Source: Prorocentrum cordatum
Lineage: Eukaryota > Sar > Dinophyceae > Prorocentrales > Prorocentraceae
Direction: 5' to 3'
Assembly (NCBI GenBank): GCA_963575745.1
Contig: CAUYUJ010016138.1
Coordinates: 674,426 to 738,425, forward strand
DNA: 64,000 nt
The notes below the pieces were generated by a model that was not told the origin of the DNA, did not search any database, and saw only the letters and a list, made by a program, of their open reading frames with translations. A program made the translations under genes and the position numbers. How positions within the stretch are numbered: the first letter of the stretch is position 1; each line of letters begins with the position of its first letter. Below, one piece after another: positions 10,789 through 22,229 of the stretch.

Positions 10789-12413
10789 TCGTAGCCCCAT
10801 AGGGAGCTCCACCGAAGGCCCCAGTGGGGGTGTCCGCATGCGGTTCCCCCACCCAGGGCAGCGTTTCGTAGCCCCATAGGGAGCTCCACCGAAGGCCCCA
10901 GTGGGGGTGTTCGCATGCGGTTCCCCCACCCAGGGCAGCGTTTCGTGGCCCCATAGGGAGCTCCACCGAAGGCCCCAGTGGGGGTGTCCACATGCGGTTC
11001 CCCCACCCAGGGCAGCGTTTCGTAGCCCCATAGGGAGCTCCACCGAAGGCCCCAGTGGGGGGGCGGTCCACATGCGGTTGCACCCCCCACCCAGGGCAGC
11101 GTTTCGTGGCCCCATAGGGAGCTCCACCGAAGGCCCCAGTGGGGGTGTCCACATGCGGTTCCCCCACCCAGGGCAGCGTTTCGTGGCCCCATAGGGAGCT
11201 CCACCGAAGGCCCCAGTGGGGGTGTCCACATGCGGTTCCCCCACCCAGGGCAGCGTTTCGTGGCCCCATAGGGAGCTCCACCGAAGGCCCCAGTGGGGGT
11301 GTCCACATGCGGTTCCCCCACCCAGGGCAGCGTTTCGTGGCCCCATAGGGAGCTCCACCGAAGGCCCCAGTGGGGGTGTCCACATGCGGTTCCCCCACCC
11401 AGGGCAGCGTTTCGTGGCCCCATAGGGAGCTCCACCGAAGGCCCCAGTGGGGGTGTCCACATGCGGTTCCCCCACCCAGGGCAGCGTTTCGTGGCCCCAT
11501 AGGGAGCTCCACCGAAGGCCCCAGTGGGGGTGTCGCATGCGGTTCCCCCACCCAGGGCAGCGTTTCGTAGCCCCATAGGGAGCTCCACCGAAGGCCCCAG
11601 TGGGGGTGTCCGCATGCGGTTCCCCCACCCAGGGCAGCGTTTCGTGGCCCCATAGGGAGCTCCACCGAAGGCCCCAGTGGGGGTGTCCACATGCGGTTCC
11701 CCCACCCAGGGCAGCGTTTCGTGGCCCCATAGGGAGCTCCACCGAAGGCCCCAGTGGGGGTGTCCACATGCGGTTCCCCCACCCAGGGCAGCGTTTCGTG
11801 GCCCCATAGGGAGCTCCACCGAAGGCCCCAGTGGGGGTGTCCACATGCGGTTCCCCCACCCAGGGCAGCGTTTCGTAGCCCCATAGGGAGCTCCACCGAA
11901 GGCCCCAGTGGGGGTGTCCACATGCGGTTCCCCCACCCAGGGCAGCGTTTCGTGGCCCCATAGGGAGCTCCACCGAAGGCCCCAGTGGGGGTGTCCACAT
12001 GCGGTTCCCCCACCCAGGGCAGCGTTTCGTGGCCCCATAGGGAGCTCCACCGAAGGCCCCAGTGGGGGTGTCCACATGCGGTTCCCCCACCCAGGGCAGC
12101 GTTTCGTAGCCCCATAGGGAGCTCCACCGAAGGCCCCAGTGGGGGTGTCCACATGCGGTTCCCCCACCCAGGGCAGCGTTTCGTAGCCCCATAGGGAGCT
12201 CCACCGTAGGCCCCAGTGGGGCTGCCCTCATGCGGTTCCCCCACCCAGGGCAGCGTTTCGTGGCCCCACAGGGAGCTCCACCGAAGGCCCCAGTGGGGCT
12301 GCCTGCATGCGGTTCCCCCACCCAGGGCAGCGTTTCGTAGCCCCATAGGGAGCTCCACCGAAGGCCCCAGTGGGGGTGTTCGCATGCGTCTCCACTACCC
12401 AGAGGTAGCGCCG
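10789..12413. repeat. 77-bp tandem array, about 21 copies
   Basis: A 77-bp unit (containing CCCATAGGGAGCTCCACCG and CATGCGGTTCCCCCACCC) is repeated almost without change. Variants are TAGCCCC/TGGCCCC and CGCATG/CACATG, one longer unit near 11055 and one shorter near 11530. The unit has no stop codon in any minus-strand frame, so three overlapping frames of 509-620 codons appear. Because 77 is not a multiple of three, each would rotate frame every unit, so these are not genes. Confidence 0.95.
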
Positions 12414-12479
12414 CCGAAAACGATATTCACACTTGCGGTATTCACAGTTGCATATGGTTGGGTCCTTCGCCAGGCTAAT

Positions 12480-14515
12480 TTTTTTTCTGCCGTGCTCCTT
12501 CGCTCATGGGGCCTATTCTGCCGTGCTCCTGGTCTTTTTCTGCCGTGCTCCTTAGCTCTGGGGTCTATTCTGCCGTGGTCCTGGTCTTTTTCTGCCATGC
12601 CCCTGAGCTTTGGGGGTCTATTCTGCCGTGCTCCTGGTCAGTTTCTGCAGTGTTTCTTCGCACGTGGGGCATCGTCTGCCGTGCTCCTTGTCTCTTGGGT
12701 TCTATTCTGCCGTGCTCCTCGTCTTTTTCTGGTTTGCTCCTTCGCTCGTCGGGCCTATTCTGCCGTGCTCCTGGTCTTTTCTGTCGTACTCCTTGGCTCC
12801 TCGGGCCTTTTCTGCTGTGTTTCGGTCTTTTCTGCCGTCGTCCTTAGCTCTTGGGGCATCTTCTGCCGTGCTCCTGGTCTTTGTCTGCCGTGCTCCTGCT
12901 TTTTTTCTGCCGTGCTCCTTGGCCCTTGGGGCATATTCTGCCGTGTTCTTTGTCTCTTGGGTTCTATTCTGCTGTGCTCCTCGCTTTTTTCTGGTCTGCT
13001 CCTTCGCTCTTGGGGTCTATGTTCCCGCACTCCTTCAGCTCTCGGGGTCTACTCTGGCGTGCTTCTGTTTTTTTTTTTCTGCAGTGCTCCTTCGCTCTTG
13101 GGGCCTATTATGCCGTGCTCTTGGTCATTCTCTGCCGTGCTCCTTAGCTTTTGGGGTCTATCCTGCCGTGCTCCTGGTCTTTCTCTGCCGTACTCCTTCG
13201 CACTTGAGGCATATCCAGCCCGGCTCCTTAGCTCCTGGGGTCCATCCTGCCGTGCTCCTGGTTTTTTTTTCTGCCGTGCTCATTCGCTCTTGGGGCCTAA
13301 TATGCCGTGCTCCTGTTTTTTTTCTGCCTGCTCCTTAGCTCTTGAGGTCTAATCTGCCGTGGTCCTGGTCTTTTTCTGCCGTGCCCCTGAGCTTTGGGGG
13401 TCCATTCTGCCGTGCTCTTGGTCAGTTTCTGCAGTGCTTCTTCGCACGTGGGGCATCGTCTGCCGTGCTCCTTGTCTCTTGGGTTCTATTCTGCCGTGCT
13501 CCTCGTCTTTTTCTGGTTGGCTCCTTCGCTCCTCGGGCCTATTCTGCCATGCTCCTGGTCTTTTCTGTCGTACTCCTTGGCTCCTCGGGCCTTTTCTGCT
13601 GTGTTTCGGTCTTTTCTGCCGTCGTCCTTAGCTCTTGGGGCATCTTCTGCCGTGCTCCTGGCCTTTGTCTGGCGTCTTTTTCGCTCTTGGGGCCTAATCT
13701 GCCGTGTTCCTGGTCTTTTTCTGCCGTGCTCCTTAGCTCTTGGGGTCTATTCTGCCGTGCTCCTGGTCTTTTTCTGCCGTGCTCGGCAGCTCTTGGAGTC
13801 TATTCTGCCATGCTCCTGGTTTGTTTCCGACGTGCTCCTTCGCTCACGGGGCCGATTCTGTTGTGTTCCTGGTCTTTGTCTGCCGTGCTCCTGCTTTTTT
13901 TTCTGCCGTGCTCCTTGGCCCTTGGGGCATATTCTGCCGTGTTCCTTGTCTCTTGGGTTCTATTATGTTGTGCTCCTCGTCTTTTTCTGGTTTGCTCCTT
14001 CGCTCTTGGGGTCTATGTTCCCGCACTCCTTCAGCTCTCGGGGTCTACTCTGGCGTGCTTCTGTTTTTTTTCTGTCGTGCTCCTTCGCTCTTGGGGCCTA
14101 TTCTGCCGTGCTCCTGGTCATTCTCTGCCGTGCTCCTTAGCTTTTGGGGTCTATCCTGCCGTGCTCCTGGTCTTTCTCTGCCGTACTCCTTCGCACTTGA
14201 GGCATATCCAGCCCTGCTCCTTAGCTCCTGGGGTCCATTCTGCCGTGCTCCTGGTCTGTTTCTGCCGTGCTCCTTCGCTCTTGGGGCCTAATCTGCCGTG
14301 TTCCTGGTCTTTTTCTGCCTGCTCCTTAGCTCTTGAGGTCTAATCTGCCGTGCTCCTGGTCATTTTCTGCCGTGCTCCTCAGCTTTTGGGGTGTATTCTG
14401 CCGTACTCATTTGCTCTTGGGGTCTATTCTGCCGTGTTCCTTGTCTTTCTCTGCCGTGCTCCTTCGCTCTTGTGGCCTAGTATGCCGCGCTCCTGATCTT
14501 TTTCTGCCGTGTGCG
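12480..14515 (+). repeat. CTGCCGTGCTCC satellite, right block with an internal duplication
   Basis: Same unit as the left block. A segment from about 12575 recurs at about 13360 with a constant offset near 784 bases and matching rare variants (CCCTGAGCTTTGGG, TTCTTCGCACGTGGGGCATC). After about 12880 the offset grows to about 990, so the second copy carries roughly 200 extra bases. Confidence 0.85.
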
Positions 14516-14559
14516 CCCAGAAGCTCTGCCAAAACGACCACCGCGACGATCCGCACGGC

Positions 14560-14650
14560 AGATACAGGAACACGGCAGAACACACAGAGTAGAACACAGA
14601 AGCACGGCAGAACAGGAGCACGGCAGAACATACAGGAGCACAGCAAAACA
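14560..14650 (-). repeat. Inverted copies of the satellite core
   Basis: AGGAGCACGGCAGAACA and shorter GCACGGCAGAA words are the reverse complement of the CTGCCGTGCTCC core. The satellite ends with a switch of orientation. Confidence 0.7.
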
Positions 14651-14699
14651 CACCCCGCACGCACGCCGACACGCGCGCCACGGCATACCTGCGCGGCAT

Positions 14700-15855
14700 A
14701 ACAACAACCGAGCATGTTCCACATGCTTGGTGGACTAAAGCGACGCTTCCCGTTCTTGTCCTGTCAGGTTTTTTCTTTGCTTAGGCCCGTCGTGGCCAAA
14801 ACAGCCTTTTTGTTCCACGCTACGCGATCTTTGTGGTTTCACGTTGACCGTACTAGGCAGCACATTCGCGTAGGATGGGTCTTGGGGCGAGGGAGAGGGT
14901 CCTCCTCATGTTGTCCGTTGTCTTCTCTCGTCAGCCTCCCTCTTCAGGTGTGTGTGTGTGTGTGTGTGTGTGTGGAAAGGGGCGGCGGGCGGCGCTTCTT
15001 CCGCAGTGGAAAACAGTTCCTGCAGGGCTCGTGGGAAGGTGACTCGGGACGAGATGGTATGTTGCAGCATCGTTGACGCATCTTTGGATCACTCTGGCTT
15101 TCCTCCTCCCTCTTTCTGGCTCCCTTCCCACTGCCAGGGAGGGACTGTGGGGGAGACTCCTTCTCCCTGTTTCTATACATCTCTCCTCCTCTTCCTCATC
15201 CTCCTTCTCTTCCTCCTCCTCTCCCCTCTTTTTCTTTGTCTGCTCATTTCTCGTGTTCCTCCCTCCTCTTCTTCCTTGTCCGCCTCCTCCCTGTTCGCCC
15301 CCCCCCCCCCCCCCCCCCCTGGCGGCGCGGCCGGGCAGGTTCCACAGCACGCAGCCGTTGCTCGCGTGGCTCGGCGAGCCGCACAGGTGGGGGTTCGGCC
15401 GTTTCTCAGAGCGTGAATTACCTACCTCGCTTTCGCTTCCAGGCAAAACCAAGTCATACCACTCGCCTCCTCGTCAAGCGGCCTGACCAGTACAGGCCGT
15501 AGTTTGGCATCGCTTGGTATCTCATGGAAGCGAGGATGGTCAAAAGCGAGGTAGGTTTGTTTGCCCCCTAGTTTCCTCCTCCCTCATCACTCGTCGTCGT
15601 CCTCCTGCTCCTCTTCCCCCTCTTCCTCTCCGTGCTGGCAAGCCTCCGGGATGCCCAAAGAAATTATGACCGAAAAGACGTTTGGGAGGGTCGCCAGTAT
15701 CTCCAGATGCCCCCCCTCAGGCCCAGACATCGGACGGCTTTTTGTTGTTTTATCACCGTTGGTTCTCAGTTGTCTGGATCCCTTCCAAGGGGCTCTTTTC
15801 CGAAGTAGTTGTTTGACGGTCTCAGACCCCGGCGAGAGCTCCCAGAGGCCGAAAA
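14700..15855. other. Gene-poor stretch; TG and CTCC microsatellites, one weak exon candidate
   Basis: Holds a TG run (about 14948-14974), CTC-rich DNA (15180-15300) and a C run at 15299-15320. On the plus strand 15337-15389, after GGGCAG, reads FHSTQPLLAWLGEPHR, which has protein-like composition and could be one short exon; no family recognised. Confidence 0.35.
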
Positions 15856-16212
15856 GTGCCAAATTATTTCCGCTGTTCGTTTCTTCTAAAGCCGCGAGGA
15901 TGTTTGGGTGGTACTTCTCCCCGAAACGTTGGTAAAGCTCCGGGCTGCGCACAGACAGCCCGAGCAAGTAGCCCCGGCTGGCCTCAACAGGGCTCCGGAG
16001 TAGCCCAGGGCGGTCTCGACAGCTCGGCGCCGCCTCCAGCGGCGCCGCTGGGGCGTTCTACGCCCCAGGTTTGTGTCTGTGTGCAACCCAATGACTTACC
16101 CAAGGGCCCCTCGAGGCCGAGGCCGCGAAATCATTCGCGCTTCCCAGTTCGGCTCCGATTCCTCCTCGTCTTCCTCTTCTGCCCTGGGGAGCGGCGCGAG
16201 AGCGCAAAGTTA

Positions 16213-16241
16213 TTCGCGCTTCGCGCAGCGCGAAGCGCGAA
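16213..16241. repeat. Perfect 14-bp hairpin
   Basis: TTCGCGCTTCGCGC and its complement stand either side of one A. The text TATTCGCGCTTC partly repeats upstream at about 16131. Confidence 0.9.
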
Positions 16242-16485
16242 GTTGGGCGCCCGCGGCACGAGGATGTCTGGGTGCCGCTCCGCCCCCCCCCCCCACAGAG
16301 CGGTCAGGTGGGCGTGGGCGGGCTTCGTCCGCGACCGATTCGGCGACTACGGACTGGTGGCCGCGGCCTTCTGCAGCGAGGGCCACGGGGCGGTGATCCT
16401 GGAGCGCCCAAGCAGTGCCCGCGCGCCCCCTAACCGCAGGGGACAAGTAAGATCCAGAGGAGGACAAGGTACTGGCCACTACCGG

Positions 16486-16620
16486 TGCTTCGTTTTCGCC
16501 TGTTTGGGACTCCTGGGAGGCACCCCTTGCCATGGCTGGATTCGCGTCGAAATCCTGGGCAAAACGCTCCCGGGGAGAGGTCTGTGGAGCTACCGTGACC
16601 ATTTTCGTTTCCCCAAAGAC
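16486..16620 (+). repeat. Dispersed ~130-bp repeat, copy at 16.5 kb
   Basis: Shares GGCTGGATTC, TCGAAAT-CTGGG, GGGGAGAGGTCTG-GGAGC and CGTTTCCCCA blocks, in the same order and strand, with 30478, 34145, 59425 and partly 28150. The open frame over it (15856-16914, 352 codons) has no recognisable domain. Confidence 0.55.
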
Positions 16621-16762
16621 CCCCGAAGTGCCCGTCCGCCCCCTGGCCACAGCAGGCGCTTACGACCCGCCCCTTCTGTAGAAACCCAGGCTTCCTCGCG
16701 ACGAGGTAAAACATGGCAGGTTTTCGGTTGTTGTCGTATATTTGGCCCCTACGGGGATCGCC

Positions 16763-17024
16763 GCGGGGGGGGTGCTAAGTGGATGGGGGGGTTGCAAGTG
16801 GATGCTCAGGTGAGTTATATCTGGCCCATCCTGACTTACACGTGGGTTTTAAATGACCCGAATCGCTCAGAGGGGTTGACGATCCGGCTCCGCCCACTTT
16901 GCGGAATTATCTAACCCCCCTAAGCCACTCGGGGAATGTGTAACCCACTTGTAAGCCTGGTTGGGCCAGGTATAACCCACCTTAGCATCCACTTGTAAGT
17001 CCCCTTATCCACTCAGCACCCCGC
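16763..17024. mobile_element. Fold-back element with ~90-bp inverted arms
   Basis: The left arm (from GGGGTGCTAAGTGGAT at about 16769) and the reverse complement of the right arm (from GGGGTGCTGAGTGGAT, ending 17022) align over about 90 bases, through shared blocks CAAGTGGATGCT, AGGTGAGTTATA/AGGTGGGTTATA, CTGGCCCA and CTTACACGTGGGTT/CTTACAAGTGGGTT. The arms meet around a short central part near 16870-16920. No clear target duplication. Confidence 0.8.
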
Positions 17025-17925
17025 CAAGGTCGTCCCAGTAGGGGCCCTTGCCGGGCCCCGGGACCGGAAAGACATGACTCAGGCTGAACATTTGATCCCA
17101 GGGAGTGGATCCAGATCTGTGGGGGCCTAATTCGTGAACAAATTTTGATGTCGGGGCTCAGGGCGCGATCCCACATCTCCAAGGATAAAATGTCTCCAAT
17201 CCCGGCGTTTTCCTCCGATTACGTCCTCGGGGACCGATTGACGGTCCCCTAGGGACCATCAAAAACATATCGGGGATGAACAACTACCCCTCGGGAAGCG
17301 GTCGGGACCTCAGAGGGCGCGGATTGACAATTTTATATCGGCGGAAGCCAGGGGTTAAGAACCTTCCCGTTCCAGTGGAGCTGTAACATTACCGGCACCG
17401 TCGAAGCGTTGCCTTGGTATCGGGCGATTCCGATAGGATCCCAGTATGATTCCAAATCTGATCCCGATTGGATTCGAATCGGACCCATGGGTTCCTGAGG
17501 TAATTGAAGCTATCACAGTGCTACCCTATTTATTATCCGATCCATCAGTCTATCATTCAGACTTTGTCGTCGTTCCGCCGACCCCAGACGAAACGAGTGG
17601 CCATGGAAGTGTCTTGGGAGAGGTATAAGATAGAATGTCGTACATGACGAAATGGATTTCAGCCACGTTGGGTTGACATATGATTTGGAGGGGAACGCCT
17701 TTGTATTCCTGGCAAGGGAAGCCGGCGGATTCAGACAACGCCAAGATCTTGGCAGCAGAACAGATGCGTGCCAGCGTTTCTTCAGCGCCATCTGTTGCCT
17801 GCGCAAGCGCCATGAAAGGGGCTTGAATCCCACGGAAGCAATACCCCACGAGGGGCAACGGGTCCGAGATTTCAGGGTGCACTCGTGTGCCATGAGATCG
17901 TCAGGGCGCTTTCCGACTCCTCCAG
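17025..17925. other. No recognised gene
   Basis: Moderately AT-rich compared with the rest. Frames of 60-155 codons occur on both strands without recognisable motifs. Confidence 0.5.
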
Positions 17926-17929
17926 GCCG

Positions 17930-18107
17930 ATTCACATCGATTTTCCAGGGTGCCGATTCGATCCGATTCGATGCGAACATTCCGATTCACGATTCCGATT
18001 CACGATGTTCGGGTCGATCCGAATCGATTTTATCGATTCGATGCTAGGCGATTTACGATGTTCGGGTCGACCCGATTCGACTTATCGATTCGATGCTAGC
18101 GCCCCCT
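17930..18107 (+). repeat. CGATTCGAT-rich repeat with a two-copy unit
   Basis: CCGATTCACGATT is repeated, then an approximately 62-bp unit beginning ACGATGTTCGGGTCGA and ending GATTCGATGCTAG occurs twice (about 18003 and 18056). Similar words occur around 7105-7265. Confidence 0.7.
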
Positions 18108-18482
18108 GGATCGTACTAGCCTTCGGTCAACCATGGGAGCCGCTCTTCGTTGCAGTCGGGGCGTGGCTGCTAAGAATTGGTGGGAGGGGATCGATACAGG
18201 CGCCTCGGTCTCCCATGGGAACAGAGCCCTCCTCCCCTGAGGGGCGGGTTGGAGGAGGAGCAGGAGGAGTAGGGACAGACGGAGGAAGGGAATGGCAGAA
18301 TGATGGCGCGCGAGAAGCTTGATTGGCCACCAGTAGACTGGAACAGCGCACCAAAGACGCACTCTTGGCGGGAGACTGGTCCGTATTACTACGTCAGAGT
18401 GAGGGGGCCGAACGGTCATTCATCGTCCCTGGGTGCGTGGCTGCATAAGGAATTCGTGGTGAGAATTATGCTTGTTGCGTCG

Positions 18483-18553
18483 GTGTTGTTGTTGATGTTG
18501 ATGCTGATGTTGATGTTGATGTTGATGTTGATGTTGATGTTGATGTTGTTTGT
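18483..18553 (+). repeat. TTGATG hexanucleotide microsatellite
   Basis: About ten tandem TTGATG units with one GCTGATG variant. Confidence 0.9.
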
Positions 18554-18559
18554 TGTTGT

Positions 18560-19092
18560 CGTCCCACCCGCGACCCACCCGCGACCCACCCCGCGACCCA
18601 CCCCGCGACCAACCCCGCGACCAACCCCGCGACCCACCCCGCGACCCAACCCGCGACCCAACCCGCGACCCACCCGCGACCCACCCCGCGACCCACCCGC
18701 GACCCACCCGCGACCCACCCGCGACCCACCCCGATACCCACCCCGCGACCCACCCCGCGACCAATCCGCGACCCACCCGCGACCCACCCGCGACCCACCC
18801 CGCGACCCATCCGCGACCCACCCCGCGACCCACTCTCAAGGGAGGAAAAACCACCTGGACCCGACAATTGGCGTTTACTAAATCGGCCGTGGGCGTTGAC
18901 TAAACAGCCCTGCCCTGTTCGATTCATTCCTTTTGTGTGTTTACTGAACGGCTTCGCTTGCCGGGGTGATTATTCTAAGGTGGATTTTCGGCCCTTACAC
19001 CCGCGACCCACCCGCGACCCCACAGCGACTCACCCGCGACCCACCCGCGACCTATTCGCGACCCATTTGCGACCCACCCGCGACCTACCCAC
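18560..19092 (+). repeat. CCGCGACCCAC minisatellite in two blocks
   Basis: Blocks at 18560-18835 and 19001-19092 consist of CCCGCGACCCA units of 10-13 bp. The 165 bases between them are unique. It abuts the second LINE fragment and may mark its 5' truncation. Confidence 0.9.
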
Positions 19093-19224
19093 ATTGGTTG
19101 AACGAAAAAATGGGCGCCTGCGGCGGGCTCGTTGTATAATTTGAAAACTGTGGCGCCTGCGGCGGGCTTCTCCAGAGTCTCGCAAACCGCCGATGTCCCC
19201 ACCGCCCCCTCGCTCTTATCCGCA

Positions 19225-20040
19225 TCTGCAGGGTGCTACGTGTTATTATATACAGGCGACACGCTATCGGTGGGCCGTTGCCAACGCAGATTGCAACAAT
19301 TGCTGGGCGAAATCGCGGCTGCAGGCGCCAGGGTTGGCATTGAGCTGCGCTGCGACAAGTTTCAGCTTATGCAAGTTAATTGCGACCTACACTTACAAGC
19401 CCCGGATGGACAAGACAGCATTCCCCAAAGTGACACGATTAATTTGGGCGCCACTCTGAACAGCAACGGACAATTGGCATCGGAACTCAAGAAACAACTC
19501 GGGGCGGCTTGGGGGAATTCTCAAGATATTCCCGTGCATGGAAGTACACGTCAATTACCACAAGTAGGAAGTTGCAGCTCTTCCAGATTTTGATAACCAC
19601 CAAGATCATGTATTCCTTCGACTCTGCCTGACTAAACAAATCTGAAAGACGCAGAATGGATGCGTTCTAAGCCCGGTGCTTCAGGGATATCACGAACATT
19701 CCGCACTCATATAGGTCGCATGTGTCAAACCAGACGGTACTGGAACAACCCAATCAAATACCTTACAGCTTACAGCTGCTACGGTATCAAATTCTCTTGT
19801 TTGGTAAACTTGGGAGAATATGCGGCGATGACGTATGGAGAAAAATCACATTCGTGCCCGGCTCGGTCCAAGCAGCTACTACCACATTACGCAGGAGACC
19901 CAGGAAACCCAGGAACGAGTGGGCGAAGTGCCTGCGTGACCGAATTGTGACCGGGTTCAGCACGGAAGGGGCATTATTGAAGTGCCTGCGCAACGCTACA
20001 AAATTCAAAGATTTGACGATGAGTTTTACAAACCAGTGAA
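19225..20040 (+). mobile_element. 5'-truncated LINE fragment, copy 2
   Basis: The C-terminal half of a reverse transcriptase and the following region are readable. CYVLLYTGDTLSVGR is a damaged YADD box (YTGD), followed by LQQLLGEIAAAGARVGIEL, KFQLMQVNCDLHL, INLGATLNSNGQL and ELKKQLGAAWG. After stops and a frame change near 19600-19720 come VSNQTVLEQPNQIPYSLQLL, LLFGKLGR, TFVPGSVQAAT and RPRKPRNEWAKCL, the conserved 3' end of this LINE type. It differs from copy 1, so at least two LINE lineages have entered the window. Loss of the first catalytic Asp of the DD pair and the stops make it inactive. Confidence 0.8.
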
Positions 20041-20269
20041 AGACAATTATATGTAGATCCGCACTGTTTGAGAGAGCCGCCCCTGCCCGCTCTTCCCCGC
20101 CTCTCTCTCTCTCTCCTTTTCCACCCGCACACGATCTAGCTAAAGAATCGGTGGGCGTGCCGCTGCTCCCGCAAAGCGGAGAGTAAAGGCCAATCATCGT
20201 CTCTTTTCACCCACGCGCTCCGGCGTATGGGTTCATTGACGGACTGACGGACAACAACAAATTGCGCTT

Positions 20270-20815
20270 ATTGGGGCCTCCCCGGGCTTTTGGGGAGCCT
20301 CTTGAGGTCCTGCTGGCGGTCTCGGGGGTCGTTATGGGGCGGACCGCTCGAAATGTTGTTTCGCATCTCTTGGGACACTCTTGGGGCCGTCTTGGGCTGC
20401 GTTGGGGGCAGTCGTGGCGCTGTCTGGGGCGATCTCGGGGGCTCTCTTAGGGGCCTCTCGGGGCTTCCGCAGGCCTCTTGGAGGCCTTCTGGCGGTCTTG
20501 AGGGTCACCTTGAGGCGAACGGTTCCAAATGCCGGTTCTTGCTTCGCTTCTTCGGGCACTCTTGAGGCCGTTTTGGGTTGCATTGATTGCACTTTTGGGC
20601 CGTCATGGCGCCCTCTGGGGGGCCGGCTGGCGGTCTCGGCGGTCATCTTGGGGCGGAGGGCCCTACATGTCGTTTCGTGTTCCGCTTCTTGGGGCCGTCG
20701 TGGGCTGCATTTGGAGCTTTTGGGGCAGTTGGGACTCTGTCGGGCTGTCTGGGCGCTTTGCTGGAGGCTCCTTGGGTTGGTTTCGGGCGATCTTGGGGCG
20801 CTCTTGAGCCGTGTT
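20270..20815 (+). repeat. Diffuse TCTTGG-rich repeat, block 3
   Basis: GGCCGTCTTGGG, CTCTTGGGGCC and GGTCTCGGGGG words recur as at 5.7 and 7.3 kb, same orientation. A second-order period of about 190-200 bases is suggested by GCGGTCTYGRGGGTC at about 20316, 20491 and 20629. Confidence 0.65.
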
Positions 20816-21280
20816 GAAGCGTCGGGAACCCGAAAAGGGCAGAAAGCTAAAATCCGACAAAACCCCGGCGAACAAATAACCCATTGCCCCCGATAATAAA
20901 TCATACCCCCCCTTTCCCCCCATCTATCTTGTTTATCCCGTGTCAATAGGATTTAAGTGTGGAGAGGGGCGCGGAGGCCGAACTTGATAATCCCCGGGGG
21001 AAGTTGCGAATCGAAGTTGCTATCATCTCGTGTTGACTAGCAACAGTATCAAAAAAAGCTGAGCATGGCAATTGTGGTCTCACCAGGGTCCAAAGTGTGC
21101 CGAGCCTGCATGGGCGACTGGTTCGAGGCCGTGCGCAAGAGAGGTTTCTTGGCCAGGAGCGCCAAGGACCTCTTTTGCGCATGCCAGTTTCTAGCCACGA
21201 GTCACGAGACTCGAGATCTCTCGAGTCAGTCTTGTGCCAACATCGTCATCAGGGTACACGAGCGTCCAGGAGCGTCCAGG

Positions 21281-21337
<57 letters not shown>
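21281..21337 (+). repeat. ATC trinucleotide microsatellite
   Basis: About 18 ATC units. Confidence 0.95.
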
Positions 21338-21339
<2 letters not shown>

Positions 21340-21424
21340 CACCTTCGCCGGAGAAATCGTTGATTATCCCCGCCAGGCCCCCGAATTTTATTATCCCTAG
21401 GGGGTTCGTATCGGGAGCAGTTGG

Positions 21425-21620
21425 TTATGGTTGCCTCTTGGGGGTATCTTGGGGGGGCTCTTGGAGCCTTTCTGGTGGGTCTTGGCAGTAGTTCGAGCTG
21501 CTGGCGACCATGTTGAGCTTCTTGGAGAGCTGATGGGCCGTCTCCGACCCCAATTGGCCCGTCATGGAGGCTTCTTGGGATTCTCCTGGCTCGTCTTGGG
21601 GCACTCTTGCTTCTCTGGGG
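21425..21620 (+). repeat. Diffuse TCTTGG-rich repeat, block 4
   Basis: GCCTCTTGGGGGTATCTTGGGG and similar words, weaker than the other blocks. Confidence 0.5.
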
Positions 21621-22229
21621 GCCCAAGAGGAGTGCTGGTGGGTGCGGCCCCCCCCCCTCCTCCCGAACATGATTGTTCATTCGGGGGGTGGAAAAGGAGA
21701 ACGGGCTACAGCCAGTTATTTCACACGCCATGTCGCCCCTCGTCGAGCGGGTGTCGGCAGATTACCCCCACTGCTACCCTAGTGCAGTTCTCATTTGCGC
21801 GGCGCCTGGCCCTGGGGATCCTGGGGCGTTCCCCCCACGAGGTGAGGTGAGGTGTGCCAGGCGCCTGCGCAGCGCATCTGCAAACAAAGCTACGTTGAGC
21901 TTCGCACACACCCTAAACACTCACAGTGGCCATGGTACACTGCCCGTGGGCGCCCCCCCCGCGGGGACTCACTAACTTCTCCCTCCCCCAAGGCCCCGCC
22001 CTGGCGCGCGTGCGAAGCTTTCCCTGGGCCGCCCCAGGAGGTTAGAAGCACCTCCAATGGGGTACACGAAGCCCAAAAACCTGATTTCCCATCCAGGTGT
22101 TTTTATAGCTATAAAAAGGATTTCAGATTTCTCGGTCTCCCAGGGCAGCCAATGACGACTCACAATGTGTCGGCCCGAGGGGCTCCTCAGAGCCCTGGAA
22201 GACGTCCGAAGAGGGCTCAAGTTGGTTCC

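Noticed and set aside
10523-12385. 620-codon minus-strand open frame
   Set aside because: It lies on the 77-bp array; frame rotates every unit and three frames are equally open, so it is a by-product of the repeat.
15856-16914. 352-codon plus-strand frame
   Set aside because: It runs across a hairpin, a C run, a dispersed repeat and into the fold-back element, with no recognisable domain.
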